Shown here piece by piece: positions 11,169 to 22,361 of a DNA stretch of 64,000 bases (position 1 is its first letter; every line of letters begins with the position of its first letter). Source of the DNA: Phylloscopus collybita (lineage: Eukaryota; Chordata; Aves; Passeriformes; Phylloscopidae); NCBI GenBank assembly GCA_027886175.1, contig JAJNNQ010000019.1:16759501-16823500 (forward strand), in the 5' to 3' direction. The notes under the pieces are model-generated. The model searched no databases. It was not told the origin of the DNA and saw only the letters and a program-made list of their open reading frames with translations. Both the position numbers and the translations under genes were made by a program.

Positions 11169-13240
11169 GCGTCGGTGCAGGGAGCAGTGGTGTGGGAGGG
11201 CCAGGAGGGAAGAAGCATGTGGGCAAAGGGGTGGCTGGAGGAGGAACCAACCCCAAAGGTGGCCAGTGGGAAATCCCAGGCTGGGGTGGAGGCAGTGTGA
11301 GCTGGCTGCTGCTCAGCAGTGGCTCTGCCCTGGGGATCAGCTCTGCAGCTGCCTTTGCCTTCAGCAGAGGGACACGTCCTGGGGGGGCCCACTGGGGAGC
11401 ATCAATCAGGACACGTGGGTGAGGAGCAGCCTGCATCCCCACCCATGTCCTGTGTGCCCTGGGACACCCATGGGGCTGCAGTGTGACCCCAGTGAGTGGC
11501 TGAGGGTGACCTGTGGGTCCCTTTGCCTTTGGGAAAGTCCAAAGGGCACGTTTACCCTGCCCACGGGCCCTCGGGTGCCTGACATCCACAGTCAAAAAGC
11601 TTTGGGGTCTGTCAACATCTCAGCGCTGGTGATGTGCCCACCCTGTGTGTCTCTCCTTTTTGGGGTGCTGGATGGCTGGTCCCTTATATCTTCAGAGTGA
11701 TTTCATCCCTGCTTGTCTTTTCCCATGGCTTGCAAGCAGGTGGAGTGTGTGGATGGTCTGAGATGACAGCCCGTGCTGCACACGGGTGGCAGCCTGTGAT
11801 TATGTGGATAAAAGGATTTTTGAGGTCAGGTTTTCCTTGGTGTCCCTGGTTTCCACCATCCATGGTTATGGCATGGAAAAGGGACTGGACTAATGGCTCC
11901 CAGGCTGTGGGCTCACTTTGGGATGTGTGGGTCTGGCTCAATGTCCTTGTCCTGGAACAGTGTCACTGGTACCAAAGCATCTTCCATGGCCTTAGGGACA
12001 TCCCTTGTGCTGGGAAGATGAGGATGCATCACCTCCCCACAGTGATGCTGACTGTGGTGGCCCGGGCAGGGAGGGTGTGTGTCAGCCGTGACCCTGGGAG
12101 TGGTGGCAAAGAATGAAAAAGGAGAAGCTGTTTTCTGATTTTCCAAGCAGGATGTGCTTGCTTTTCCATCTCCACCCTCCCAGCAGCGAGAGGTGGGAGC
12201 TGGAAAAGGGCTGGGGTTCCTGGCCCTGCCCTGGGACAGCCCTGTGATGTTCTGGTGGGTGGGGGGCACAGTGTGTGTGATGGGTGGGACCTGCCCACAG
12301 GGTGAGATGTACCCTGTCGTTTCTGGGTCACTTCTGAGATGGGCCTCATCTCCAGGGTCTGGTTGTCACCTGGGTTGGTGGCAGGGCTGGGAACAGTGCT
12401 GTCCTGGCCTTGTGAGTGGCTGCAGTGGGTTCTGGTGGCTGCTGCCACCCATGATACCCTCGGCTGACCCTGGCGTGCATTTGCTCAGTACGTGCTGAGC
12501 TCCCTGGGGATGGTGCCTGCTGGAATGAGGGCTGGGTTTGTGCTCAGGTGGGATGACACTGGGCATGTTCCCCCCTGACCTGCTCTGGTGCTGCTGCCCC
12601 TGGTCACCTCCTGGTTTGTGGGTGGTTGACTGTGAATGGAAGCAGCAGTGGTTTGATGGATGTTTTGGTTTTGCCTTGGCAGATCTGCCTTGAGCCCATC
12701 CCTGTGCTCCAGCTTTTTGTAGGGATATCTGGGCATCAACTATCTCCCAGTCTTCCATGTGGATTTGTTGTCCGTGCCCAACCAAGCAATGCAGCTCCAT
12801 CCACTCATCTTCCAGGTTCTCTCTTGGTGTCCCCAAGGCTCTTGCTGTCGTTGGGTCTCACTTCTTTTTGCTAGGACTTGCCCTTATGGTTTTTGTGCCT
12901 CTTTCTCTCCCTCAGAGATTGGATTTTGGGGTCCAGATCCAAGCCCAGTGTCTCATTTGAACATCCTGAAGGCTGAGATGTTCTCAGTTGAACATCCCAA
13001 CCGTGAAGGGTCCCAAGTGTTGGCAGATCCAGGTGCTCTTACCCTGTAAGAGCTCTTATTCCTCTGCACCCACTTGCTGCTCAGAGGCAGCTTCCTGCTC
13101 TCCTGCCCCTCCTGGAGCTGGAGCAGGGCCAGGGAGGACCATTCATGTCCAAGCAGATTTGATGCCTTGGGAAGGGCAAGTGAGCTGTGCCCACAGATGA
13201 TGCTTGGAGGCTCTGTGGGATCTTGCTCCTCCTGTAGACT
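11169..13240. other. Non-coding stretch, nothing recognised
   Basis: About 2 kb of unremarkable GC-moderate DNA with no exon, RNA gene or interspersed repeat that I can name. Confidence 0.45.
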
Positions 13241-13560
13241 CTTAGAACAGTTTGGGCAGGAAGGGACCCTCAAGGTCGTCTAGTTACAACCCCTGCCATG
13301 GGCAGGGTCATCTTCCACTATCCCAGGTTGCTCCAAGCCCTGCCCAACCTGGCCTTTGACACTTCCAGGGATGGGGCAGCCACAGCTTCTCTCAGCAACC
13401 TGTGCACCCTCACAGGGAAGAACTCTTCCTAATATCCAATCCCAAACTTTACTCTTTTGGTTTAAAACCCTCACCCCTTGTTCCCATCATGACAACCCCT
13501 GGTGAAAAGTCTCTCTCTGACTTTCCTGTAAGCCCCTGTACAAGATGCTGAAAGGTTTTT
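13241..13560 (-). mobile_element. CR1 LINE 3' fragment, antisense
   Basis: Reverse complement of the CR1 3' end: 'CCCTGCCATGGGCAGGGTCATCTTCCACTATCCCAGG', 'GACACTTCCAGGGATGGGGCAGCCACAG', 'TTTAAAACCCTCACCCCTTG' and 'TGTAAGCCCCTGTA'. It is truncated at its 5' end and non-coding. Confidence 0.93.
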
Positions 13561-13633
13561 CAGCAGCTCCAGGCCTCACCTGGGCCGTGGGGAGGTGGCA
13601 GTGACTGGTGGCTGGGACATGTGGCAGCACCTT

Positions 13634-13817
13634 ATCTGTCCATCCCTGTCTGTCTGTGTCTCCCCATTCCCTCCATGCCCTGGGATGGCACAAGGTGCTG
13701 CTTGCTGCAAGGGGCTCCACCACTGCCACCCTGCTTCTGCCTGCTCCCAGGGCCAGCACTGGTGGGATGTCCCTGGCGTCCCCTGCCTCACCACGGTGCC
13801 AGCATGAGCCTGGCACC
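13634..13817 (+). repeat. Direct duplication, copy 1 (partner at 14728)
   Basis: About 184 bases are repeated in direct orientation 1.1 kb downstream with high identity, including the shared core 'CCTCCATGCCCTGGGATGGCACAAGGTGCTGCTTGCTGCAAGGGGCTCCACCACTG'-type sequence (13672-13727). It is not a family I recognise; a local segmental duplication is the simplest reading. Confidence 0.88.
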
Positions 13818-14727
13818 ATCCTTCCCCACCTTTCCCCTCTGTATCAGCGTGGTGCCCTGCTGGGATGACAGCAGGGAGGCAGATCCCAGCCATCCCACCC
13901 TCTGCCTGTGCCCCGCTGCCCGCCGGGGACTTTTCCCCCAGTTCCCGCAGCCGCTGGCAGCCCGGGAGCTGGGAGCTCCTCTTGCCCTCTGCTTTACCTT
14001 CTGCATCTCACTAATCTGATGACCGGAGGTATGCGAAGCATTTCAAATATGGCCTCGTTAGCCGGCTCCGGACAGAGCACGCAGGAGCCCCGTTCCTTCA
14101 CACTCCCATTGCAGCCGGCTGCTGCTGCCGTTCCCTCCTCCCTCCCACGGGCGTCCCGCTGCTGTTTGCCCCGCTCTGAGCCCATCCCGCCCTGTCTGGG
14201 GAATGGATGTGTCCTGCTGGGTGGGTGTTGGGCTCTTGAAGGGTTTGGGAGCATCACTGGGTGTGTGGGTGATGAGGGTGTGCCAGGGATTGATTGGGGT
14301 TGTCCCCTCTGCCCCCACCCTTGGCAAGTGCCCAATCCTCCCACGGTGGACTCAGTCCCCTCAGGACCTGGAGGGGATCCCATGGCAGGTGTGACAGTGG
14401 TCTTGGGGGCTCTCAGGGAATCTGAAAGGCGGCAGAGTGAGGGATGTGGGATTGTAGGTGCTGGCTGGACGCTGAACTGTGAGTGCCAGGCTGGGCTGTC
14501 CCTCCCCACCTTTCCCTCCTCCATCCATGGGAAGTACCCAGTGTAGGGAGTGGATTTGGAGGGTGCAGGGGAGGGGGACCCTGGCATCTCCACGGAATGG
14601 GTGCTGTCCAGGGGGACTGCAGGCCGTCTGTGTCTGGCTCTCCAGTGTGGTCCTTGCAGAGGTGCCAGGCACTCATCTCGGGGTCCCATCCCTCTGTCCC
14701 TGGGATGGCAAGCAGAGCATCCCAGCC
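13818..14727. other. Non-coding stretch between the two duplicated copies
   Basis: A short CpG-containing part at about 13900-14190 includes 'GCATTTCAAATATGGCCTCGTTAGCCGG' and may be a conserved regulatory element, but no test is possible by eye. The rest shows nothing. Confidence 0.35.
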
Positions 14728-14927
14728 ATCTGTCCGTCCCTGGCTGGCTGTGTCTCCCCATTCCCTCCATGCCCTGGGATGGCACAAGGTGCTGCTTGCT
14801 GCAAGGGGCTCCACCACTGTCACCCGGGCTTCTGCCTGCTCCCAGGGCCAGCACTGGTGGGGACCCTCCACTCTTGATGTCCCTGGTGTCCCCTGCCTCA
14901 CCATGGCGCCAGCATAAGCCTGGCACC
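14728..14927 (+). repeat. Direct duplication, copy 2 (partner at 13634)
   Basis: Second copy of the 184-base unit. It carries an extra segment of about 16 bases near 14862-14878 ('GACCCTCCACTCTTGAT') that copy 1 lacks, plus scattered substitutions. Confidence 0.88.
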
Positions 14928-14999
14928 GTCTCCCCATTCCGGGAAGGAAGCTGGGGCTGTGGGGGGAAAAAAAAAAAAAACCCAAAAAAATAAGCGTGG

Positions 15000-15345
15000 A
15001 GGATGAAGATGATGCTGCCGGTGGCTCTGGGCGCCCTTGGGGACAGCTGGCCCCGCGTCGGCGTCCCAGGGGAGGGGATGCCATGGCCTGGCACAGCCGG
15101 GCACAAGGGGCTGGGAGCTGGACGCCAAGGCGTTTGCGCTTTAATGCATCAGGACAGCTTGCAAATTCCATGCTGGCGCGGCGAGGTGCCGGCCGTGGCG
15201 GAGCCTGCGCGCTGCCGCGGCCGGGGCCGCGCTGCCAGAACCGGTTAGCTCGGCCAGCGCCGCCGGGGCGCGACGCCCGCGGGGGGCTCGGGGCTGGGCA
15301 GGGCTGCTGGCAGCCCCCGCCTCCCGCCCGGCCGCGGGGAAAGAG
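15000..15345. promoter_or_regulatory. Short CpG-rich block
   Basis: A dense CG patch (for example 15175-15300) in otherwise CpG-poor DNA. It may be a small island or alternative promoter; no exon is assigned. Confidence 0.35.
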
Positions 15346-15479
15346 GGGGGGGTGTGTGCAGCAGAGATGTGGGGGGCAGCCCCGCAGTGAGGGGGGCACC
15401 GGGGGGAGGTTGGTGTGGAAAGGGCAGGTTTGTAGGGGGTTCTGTCTTCCCTGTCTGGGAGTCTGCAGGGACCTGTGTT

Positions 15480-16080
15480 CCTCTCCTGTCTGCAAGAGCC
15501 TTGTCCTCCCCACCCTGCCTCTGCAAGGGTCTCTGATCTCTCTTTCTGCAGGGAGCCCTCTCCTCTGTCCCCCTCAGTCTGCCAGGGACCCTGTCCCCTG
15601 TCCCCTCCTTCTGTCGTCCTTGTCCCCTTCTCTGTCCCCCTCAGTTTGCCTGGGACCCTGTCCCCTGTCCCCTCCTTCTGTCGTCCTTGTCCCCTCCTCA
15701 TCTGCAAAGCCCCCTCCCCGCCTTGTACAGAGCCCCCTGTCTCCTCGTCGATAGGGAGCCCTGTCCCCACTTCTCTAGGGACTCCTGTGCCCCCATCTTC
15801 AAAAGCCCCATGTTCCCTCCTGCCTCCCAGCATCCCTGCCCCCCTGTTCTGCTGAGAGCCCTGTCCCTTCATCTTCAAAGCTCTGTATCCCCTTATCTAC
15901 AGCGATCCCTGTCCCCCCGTGTGCAGTTCCCCTGTTGCAGAGCCTCCCATGCACAAAGCCCCCTGCTCTCCTGCCCCCCTTCTGCAGAGCCCCCCAATCC
16001 ACTGGGATCCCAGAAGCCCCACATCCACAGGAACTCTTGTCCCCACATCTGCAGCCCCCTCATTCTCCCATCTGCAGGTC
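15480..16080 (+). repeat. Pyrimidine-rich degenerate minisatellite with a 67-bp tandem duplication
   Basis: One strand is dominated by C and T with recurring 'CTGTCCCC' and 'CTGCAGAGCCCCC' words at about 30-35-base spacing. Within it, about 15570-15707 is a nearly exact two-copy tandem repeat of a 67-base unit (shared 'GACCCTGTCCCCTGTCCC' and 'TCTGTCGTCCTTGTCCCC'). No gene. Confidence 0.75.
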
Positions 16081-17479
16081 CGGGGTGACTCCCAGTCCTG
16101 CCCCACGAGGGATGTCCTGGAGGTTGTTCAGGGGCAGCTGGTGCCCTCTGAGTCCCCGGGAGAGGGGGTGACCTTTCATCTCTACAAAGGGAGCAGGGAA
16201 TGGCATGGAATCCTCTCTAAGAAGTGGTTTCTCCTCCTTACCCCGAATATTTCCCCCAAATCTGAGCTTGTCAGTGGAGCCAAGACCCCCCAGGCTTTGC
16301 TCCTATCTGCCCACTACCGTGTGATCTCCTTCCCCCCCCAGCCTCACATTCAGATTCCTTAAATTAAAAAAAAAAAAAGCCTTTAAAAACATGAATTGCC
16401 ACCTCGTTGGGAAAGGAGTCACCTGGAGTGCTAATCCCGCAGCACCCTGGGGCTATGGGTGCTTCCTGGACTCGCTCCCGCGGGGCTGGTGGAGGAGGGG
16501 GCCCTTTGCTTTGCGAAGGCGTTGGGGGATTAGTGGGAGGATTGGTAAATCTGACCCCAGGTAAAGATTAAGACCCAAAAAAAAGAAAAAAAAAAAGAAA
16601 AAAAAAAAGAAAAGGAAAATCGTTGTGTTTTTTTTTTTCTCCGGTGCCTGATGCACCGTGAAGATTAAACTGGGATGAGTCTGTGCTGCAGCCAGTTCGA
16701 TTAGGGATGGGGGACAGCAGGGAGGGATGTCAGATGGGGCAGGGATGAGAGCTGTGTCTGGGGGGTCTGGAGATGCCAAAGCTGAGGGAAAAGGGGAACC
16801 TGGGGCAATGGGGGAGCTGGGGAGCCTGTGGCCAGTCCCTGGGGGTCCCCAGGCTGCCTGTGGTTGGTGCTTTGGGGGACAACCACAGCCATACCCACTG
16901 CCAGCCTGATCCTGGGGATAGCTGGCACTGGGCCGTGTGGGGGCAGCTTCAGCAGCTCATCCCAAAAGCTGGCAGCTCAAGGGGTAGGGCTGGAGAGCAC
17001 CCTGGCCGTGGGGAGTCAGGCCCCCACAGCCAGCAGCCTCCTCTGTTGGACTGGCTGGGCTTTCATCCCTGCTCTGCATCCCACAGACCATCCCACCGTG
17101 CAGCCACAGCCAGGGACTGCCCCACCCTCTGCAGCTCTGGGGCCAGGGAGGCTCCCAGCAGAGCTCTGGGAATCTTCTCTGTCCCACTGGTGATGCTTCC
17201 CTGGGAAATGATGGGGAAGGGGACAAGGGGCTCCCCTCCAGGACACAGAGTGGGGCACGTGTCCCTTCCCCCAGGCAGGGTGTTGGGAAGGGGTGGCTTT
17301 CCTGACCTGGTGCTCCCGTGTCCTTTTGGTGGTGAAGGGGCAAAGGAAACTGGGGAAACCCCCTTAGGGCTGTCTGGCCATTCTGAAGGACCATGGCACC
17401 AGTAGGTGTACTGGGAGGAAACTGGAATGGCTGTCCCTGGGGAGGACCATGGAGTGGTTGACCCTTCCTTTGGGATGAG
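16081..17479. other. Non-coding stretch with A-rich runs
   Basis: Contains A-rich tracts at about 16362-16378 and 16576-16619 and a T-run near 16628-16639. Otherwise nothing is recognised. Confidence 0.45.
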
Positions 17480-17980
17480 GCTTTTTGGGGGCTGAGCACT
17501 GGCTTGGGGGTCAAGCAGCATTTTGGGGTGTTGAGCACTAGGTCAAGGGGCTGAGCACCATTTTGGGGAGCTGGCAACTGGTTTGGTGCTCAAGCATTGT
17601 TCTGGCTTGGGGGTCAAGCCAGGTTTGGGGCTTGCTGTTTTGGGTGGCTGGGCACCACCTTGAGGCTCAAGCACTGTTTTGGGGCCTGAACTCCAGTTTG
17701 GGGTCTGGGCAGCAGCTCAGTGCTGGTTCAGGGGGCTGAGCACCATGTCAGGGGTCAAACACCTGTCTGGGGTGTTCAGCACCTACTCAGGGGTTCAGTG
17801 CTGGCTTGGGGGCTGAGCCTTGGCTTGGGAGTTGAGCACTGTTTTGGGAATCTGAGAGCCAGTTTGGCACCAAGCACCAGTTTGTGTGGCTTAGCACCAT
17901 TTCAGGGGGCTGAGTACTGAGTGGTTTGGGGGGTGGTTTAAGTGCTGTTCCGGGGCTGAGCCCCAGTTTGAGGGGCTGGA
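17480..17980 (+). repeat. Highly degenerate minisatellite, 'TTTTGGGGGCTGAGCAC' motif
   Basis: About 500 bases are built from diverged copies of a unit of roughly 25-30 bases around 'TTTTGGGGGCTGAGCACTGG', for example at 17483, 17535-17570, 17730-17745, 17815-17850 and 17900-17915. Units differ in length, so the array is old. No gene overlaps it. Confidence 0.75.
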
Positions 17981-19530
17981 TCCTTCCTGGGAGGGCTGGG
18001 GGGACACCCCAGTGAGGGTGTGATCCTGTCCCATGTCCCATACTGGGCAGTGCCAGGGCAGGGGGTTGTTCCTGCTCTGTCTTTGCTCCCTGTCCTCAGC
18101 ACAGAGGAGCCTCTGGATGGGGAGGAGCAGGAGAAGCTGGCTCTAGGACCCCTTGCTGTGCCAAGTGTGCAGGCCTGTCCCAGCCTTTCCCTGCCTCAGT
18201 TTCCCTCCTGCAGGAGAAGCAGAGCATCCCCCTTCCTCCTCAGGGGTCTCCCCACTGCCTCCTGCCCACAGTGTTCTCCAGTGGCTGCTCTCCCCCTGGG
18301 CTGCCACGGGCAGGTAGGGGTGGGAAGGGTCACCAGGCTGGCTGCTGGTACCCTGGGTGCTGGATGGGTACCTGGAGCATCCCTAAGTGTTCCCCTGGGA
18401 ACTCAGGTGTGGTGGTGGGTGTCCTGGCAAACCCTCACACAGCCAGCCCCACGCTGGAGCCTCAGCCTGCTCTCCCAAAGGTGCTGGCAAACCAGAAATG
18501 GAATCTACCTGCCTGGAGCAGGGTGGCCCTCCAGCTGGCAGCGCTGTGTGAGGAGTGCCGTGGGTGGGTGCAGGGGCACTGCCAGCTGAGCTGCTGCCAT
18601 CAGAGTGAACCATGCTCCCCCTTCCCAGGGAGCTCTGGGGAGGTGAGGAGGAGCCCAAGATGCCTCCATCTGTGGGGCAAGGAGGGCACACGTGCCCACT
18701 CTGTGCTCTGTGGGTCACCTTGAACCCTGCTGGCCCCAGCCAGCCTGGGCACCCTTCTGACACCCTGCCCACGCAGCTGCACCATCCCCTCTGCCCCAGG
18801 CAAGGCAAGAGGATGGGACAGGGTTTTTTCCTGGCCTCAGAGTCGTGCTGTGTCCCAGGGCTTGTTCCTTGTGCCAGCACCTCCTCTGGAAGCACTCTTG
18901 GGCTCCTTTCTTCCTGGGGGGTGCAGGTCTCCACCTCCTTGGATGCTCCTCTCCTCCTGATGGGTGGGGGACAGGTCCAGACCAGGAGGAGGATGCCTGT
19001 GGCTCCATGCCCAGGGTCATGGCAGTGTCCTGGCCCCACAGGCTTCCCAGGCTGTGTTGATACTGAGAACTGGTCAGGGTGTGATGATGGCAGAAGGTCT
19101 CCTCATAGGAGAGGGATGCCACTGGTGGCACTGGTCTCTCCAAGTCCCATCCTGGAGGACAACATCATGCTCTTCCATACCCTGGCTGGCTTTGCCCTGG
19201 AATGCTATTCTTGGCTGCACCCCCAGCTGCTTCCCAAAGCTCTCCTGGGGGGTGACCATGGGGTGAGGGGTCAGGGGTCTCTCTGTGTCCACCCCAGACC
19301 TTCCCAGGAGCCCCACCCCAGAGCTGGAGTCAGTGCCCTGTAGTGGGGAGTAGCTCCTGGGTCCCTCGGGAGCAGCTTCACCACACCCAGCCTGAGCACC
19401 CGCCGTCATTTATTGGGTGGAAATAAGGAGAAACTTGGAAATTCCGGATTGGAGAGAGGCCTGGGGGTGCTGGGGGGTGGGAAGGGACAGAGTGCCCCAG
19501 GCCAGGATCCTGGGTGATACCGGGATGCTG
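17981..19530. other. Non-coding stretch, nothing recognised
   Basis: No exon, interspersed repeat or RNA gene seen over about 1.5 kb. Confidence 0.45.
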
Positions 19531-19539
19531 AGAGCATCC

Positions 19540-21380
19540 CTCTGAGTATTCGCCCGGGAATGCGGCCGTAGGTGTGCGCAGGGTGGGGGGCTGGGTGCTC
19601 CGAAGGACACAAACCTTCTGAGCCCTCCAGGCTGAAACTGCCACAAACTCAGCTCAAGGGCGACAAGAGCTGTAGGGCGAGAGGGGTGCTGGACCACATC
19701 CCTGCCCAGCTTCGCTTCAGCCACATCCTGTCAGGGGCGGGGGGTGGGTGCCTCTCTCTGGAAGGACCCTCCGGTGGGCTTTGTGCCGGGGGGGCCGTGT
19801 CGTGTCGGAAATCACGTGGCTCTGGGGCTCGGGGCTTTACGGGAAGCGAGGGTTGAGGCGAGGGGCAGCTCCCATCCCCCCCGGGATGGCTTGGCCGGGG
19901 TTCAGCTCGGGATCGGGCCCCCAAAGCAGCTGCCCCGGCCGCTTCCCGGCAGGCGCGGGGTGACGGGGAGGGGGGGGACACGGACAGGAGCAGCCATCGC
20001 TCCCCGGAGCAGATGGTCCCTCGGCAGCAAAGCTGCCCCTTCCGCATCGATTACCCGGGCCGGCCGTTTAACGATCGCTTTCCGGGGTTAATTAAACTCT
20101 CCTCGCCGAGGGCGGCTGTACCTGCCTGCAGCCCTCTGATGCACCCCCCCACACCCCCCCAAAAAAAAAAAAAAAAAAAACGGCGGGGACGAGCCTGTGG
20201 CTGGAGCTGGGGTTTGCTTCCAAGTCAAACCTTAATATCCATCCTGGAGAGCAGCGTGGCTGTGCTGCTCCCCGGGGCACCCGGAGCAAGGTCAGCTGCC
20301 GAGCCTGGTTGCATCCCGCTTCCCAGGCAGCTGGGGGGGGCTGGAGCGGAGGCTGCCCGGTGTTTTCCCCTGACCGCTGTGGTTTTTTTGGGGAGCGATC
20401 CCCCACTGCCTCGCCCCGTGGGGTTGGGTCTGCGCCCACCCGTGTCTCTATTCACAATGATTTTTTGGAGGAAGGCGTCGAGAGCTCGGCGGCAGACGGC
20501 GGCTCCGGAGCGGCACGGCTTGCCGAGCGGGTCGCAGCCCTGCGATTGTCAGGAGTTGCTGCTTTTTGCATATCTAAATGTGCCCTTTCAGCCGACGCTC
20601 TCGGTCGAAACTGCCATCTTTTGCCTCATTGTCAGCCTCGCCGAGGTTACGCATCGTTTGCTGACTCACAGCCTCCTGCTCTAATTACTCGTTCAACTCC
20701 CTCCCTCCCTGGAGCCACCCGGCCAGTCCCGGCACATCCCTTTGCCGCTGCTGCACCGTCGGCCGGAGGGGCTGGAGCCGGGGCATCCATGCAAAGCCCC
20801 TCCCTGCATCCGTCCCTGCCCGCGGGCATCGCTCCGCGGCTCCGGGTGCAGCTGAGAGCTGCTGCCCCTGGTCTGCTCCAGCATCCCGCTGCTGGCACCG
20901 CTGGCACGGCTTTGGGGTACAACCGGGCTCTGCAGCTGGGGCATCGCTGCGAGTCTCCGAGAGCTTCTCTGCTCCAGCATCCCACGCTCACCTCCATAAC
21001 CCTGGTGGGGTTTTGGGGTGCAGCCGGGGGTGGGTGGGCAGGCACAGGGCTGCTGTGCTGACCCACCATCCGGGCTGCCATCCCCCCAGGCATCTCCCCG
21101 CTGAGGGGATGCTCCCTCCCACGCACCCTCCGAGCTTCCCAGGAGCATCCCGGGTGCGCGGTCCCCCCCCCGGGCCGAGCCGAGCCGAGCCGAGCCGAGC
21201 CGAGCCCGGCCCCCCCTCGGCGGCAGCGCCGGCTGGGACGAGCCGCTGGCTAAACCCGTAAGCTGAGCCTCTTTGATCCCCGGCCGATATGATCAGCCGC
21301 CGGGAAGCTCTGAGCCGGGCCCAGCGTGATTTCCAGCGCCGTGGAGATTCGAACAGACGCCGCAATTACCGATGGGATCG
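19540..21380. promoter_or_regulatory. CpG island with embedded AT-rich motif clusters
   Basis: A CpG-rich block of about 1.8 kb. AT-rich words stand out from it: TTAATTAA near 20088, 'TTTTTGCATATCTAAATG' near 20563-20580 (octamer-like), 'GTTTGCTGACTCACAGCC' near 20655-20672 (AP-1-like TGACTCA), and CTTTGATC near 21270 (TCF/LEF-like). It could be an intragenic enhancer or alternative promoter of CXXC5. Motif calls are by eye. Confidence 0.45.
21174..21207 (+). repeat. (CCGAG)n pentamer repeat
   Basis: Six to seven exact CCGAG units in a CpG-rich setting. Confidence 0.88.
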
Positions 21381-21690
21381 GGCTGATCCCGCTCTTGGCC
21401 TGCTGCTCCACACTGGCTGGGGGGTCCTGTCTGCCAGAAACAGGGGAAGCACCAGCTCTGACCTTTTTAATATTATTATTTTTTATTACCATCATCAACA
21501 TCAAACTATCCCCCCCACCCCCCCCATCCCAGGTTTGCCATCACTGTCACGCCAGTGGGAAGAGCCTGCTCTCCTCTCCAGCATCTCCCTTCTCGGATCC
21601 TTAACACCTCCAAAGGAGAGAGGGACCCAAACTCACCCATCCCAGCAAAGCCAGATGGATGCAGGGGGCTCAACTGAGCTTTAATTAACC

Positions 21691-21725
<35 letters not shown>

Positions 21726-22324
21726 TCCCCCTGGTTTTGATCGGTGACATCGAGGCGGAAACAACATCCCTGCAAATCCATCTTGCTAAGGGAGGTGAAA
21801 CCAAGCCGGGTAATCCGGTGGTAAGGACAGCGCTCCGACGGGTAATGCAGCCCTGCTTGCCTTGGGAGAGGAGATATTTTATATATTTATATACCAAGGA
21901 AAAGAGGAGCCGTGGATGTGTTTGCCCAGGCTTCTGCCTGTCACAGAATGGTCCAACCACGCATCTTATCTCGTAAAGCCATATTTTGGCCCTTTTTTTT
22001 TTTTTTCCTCCCCCCCCCCCCGCAAGAAAGTGAATTTTAAGCGCCAGGAGACAGTGATGGTTTCTTTGGAGCTGTTAGGATCTGCCATGTACAATAAATC
22101 TGTCTTAGTTTGTGGATTATTGGCCCAATAGACCGTAACAGCTCTGTCAGCCCCTCCTGGCGTGCTGTGTCCGGCAAGCTCAGCCTTTGGTGGGTTTTCC
22201 TGGTTTTTTTTTTTTTTTATTATTATTTTTCAGCAGGAATTTGCTAAGGATTTTTCTGTGCCATGTGCATGTACAGCAGCTGATAGGGAATTCACAGGAG
22301 CTCAGTAACATTCTTAGGTTTTGG

Positions 22325-22361
<37 letters not shown>

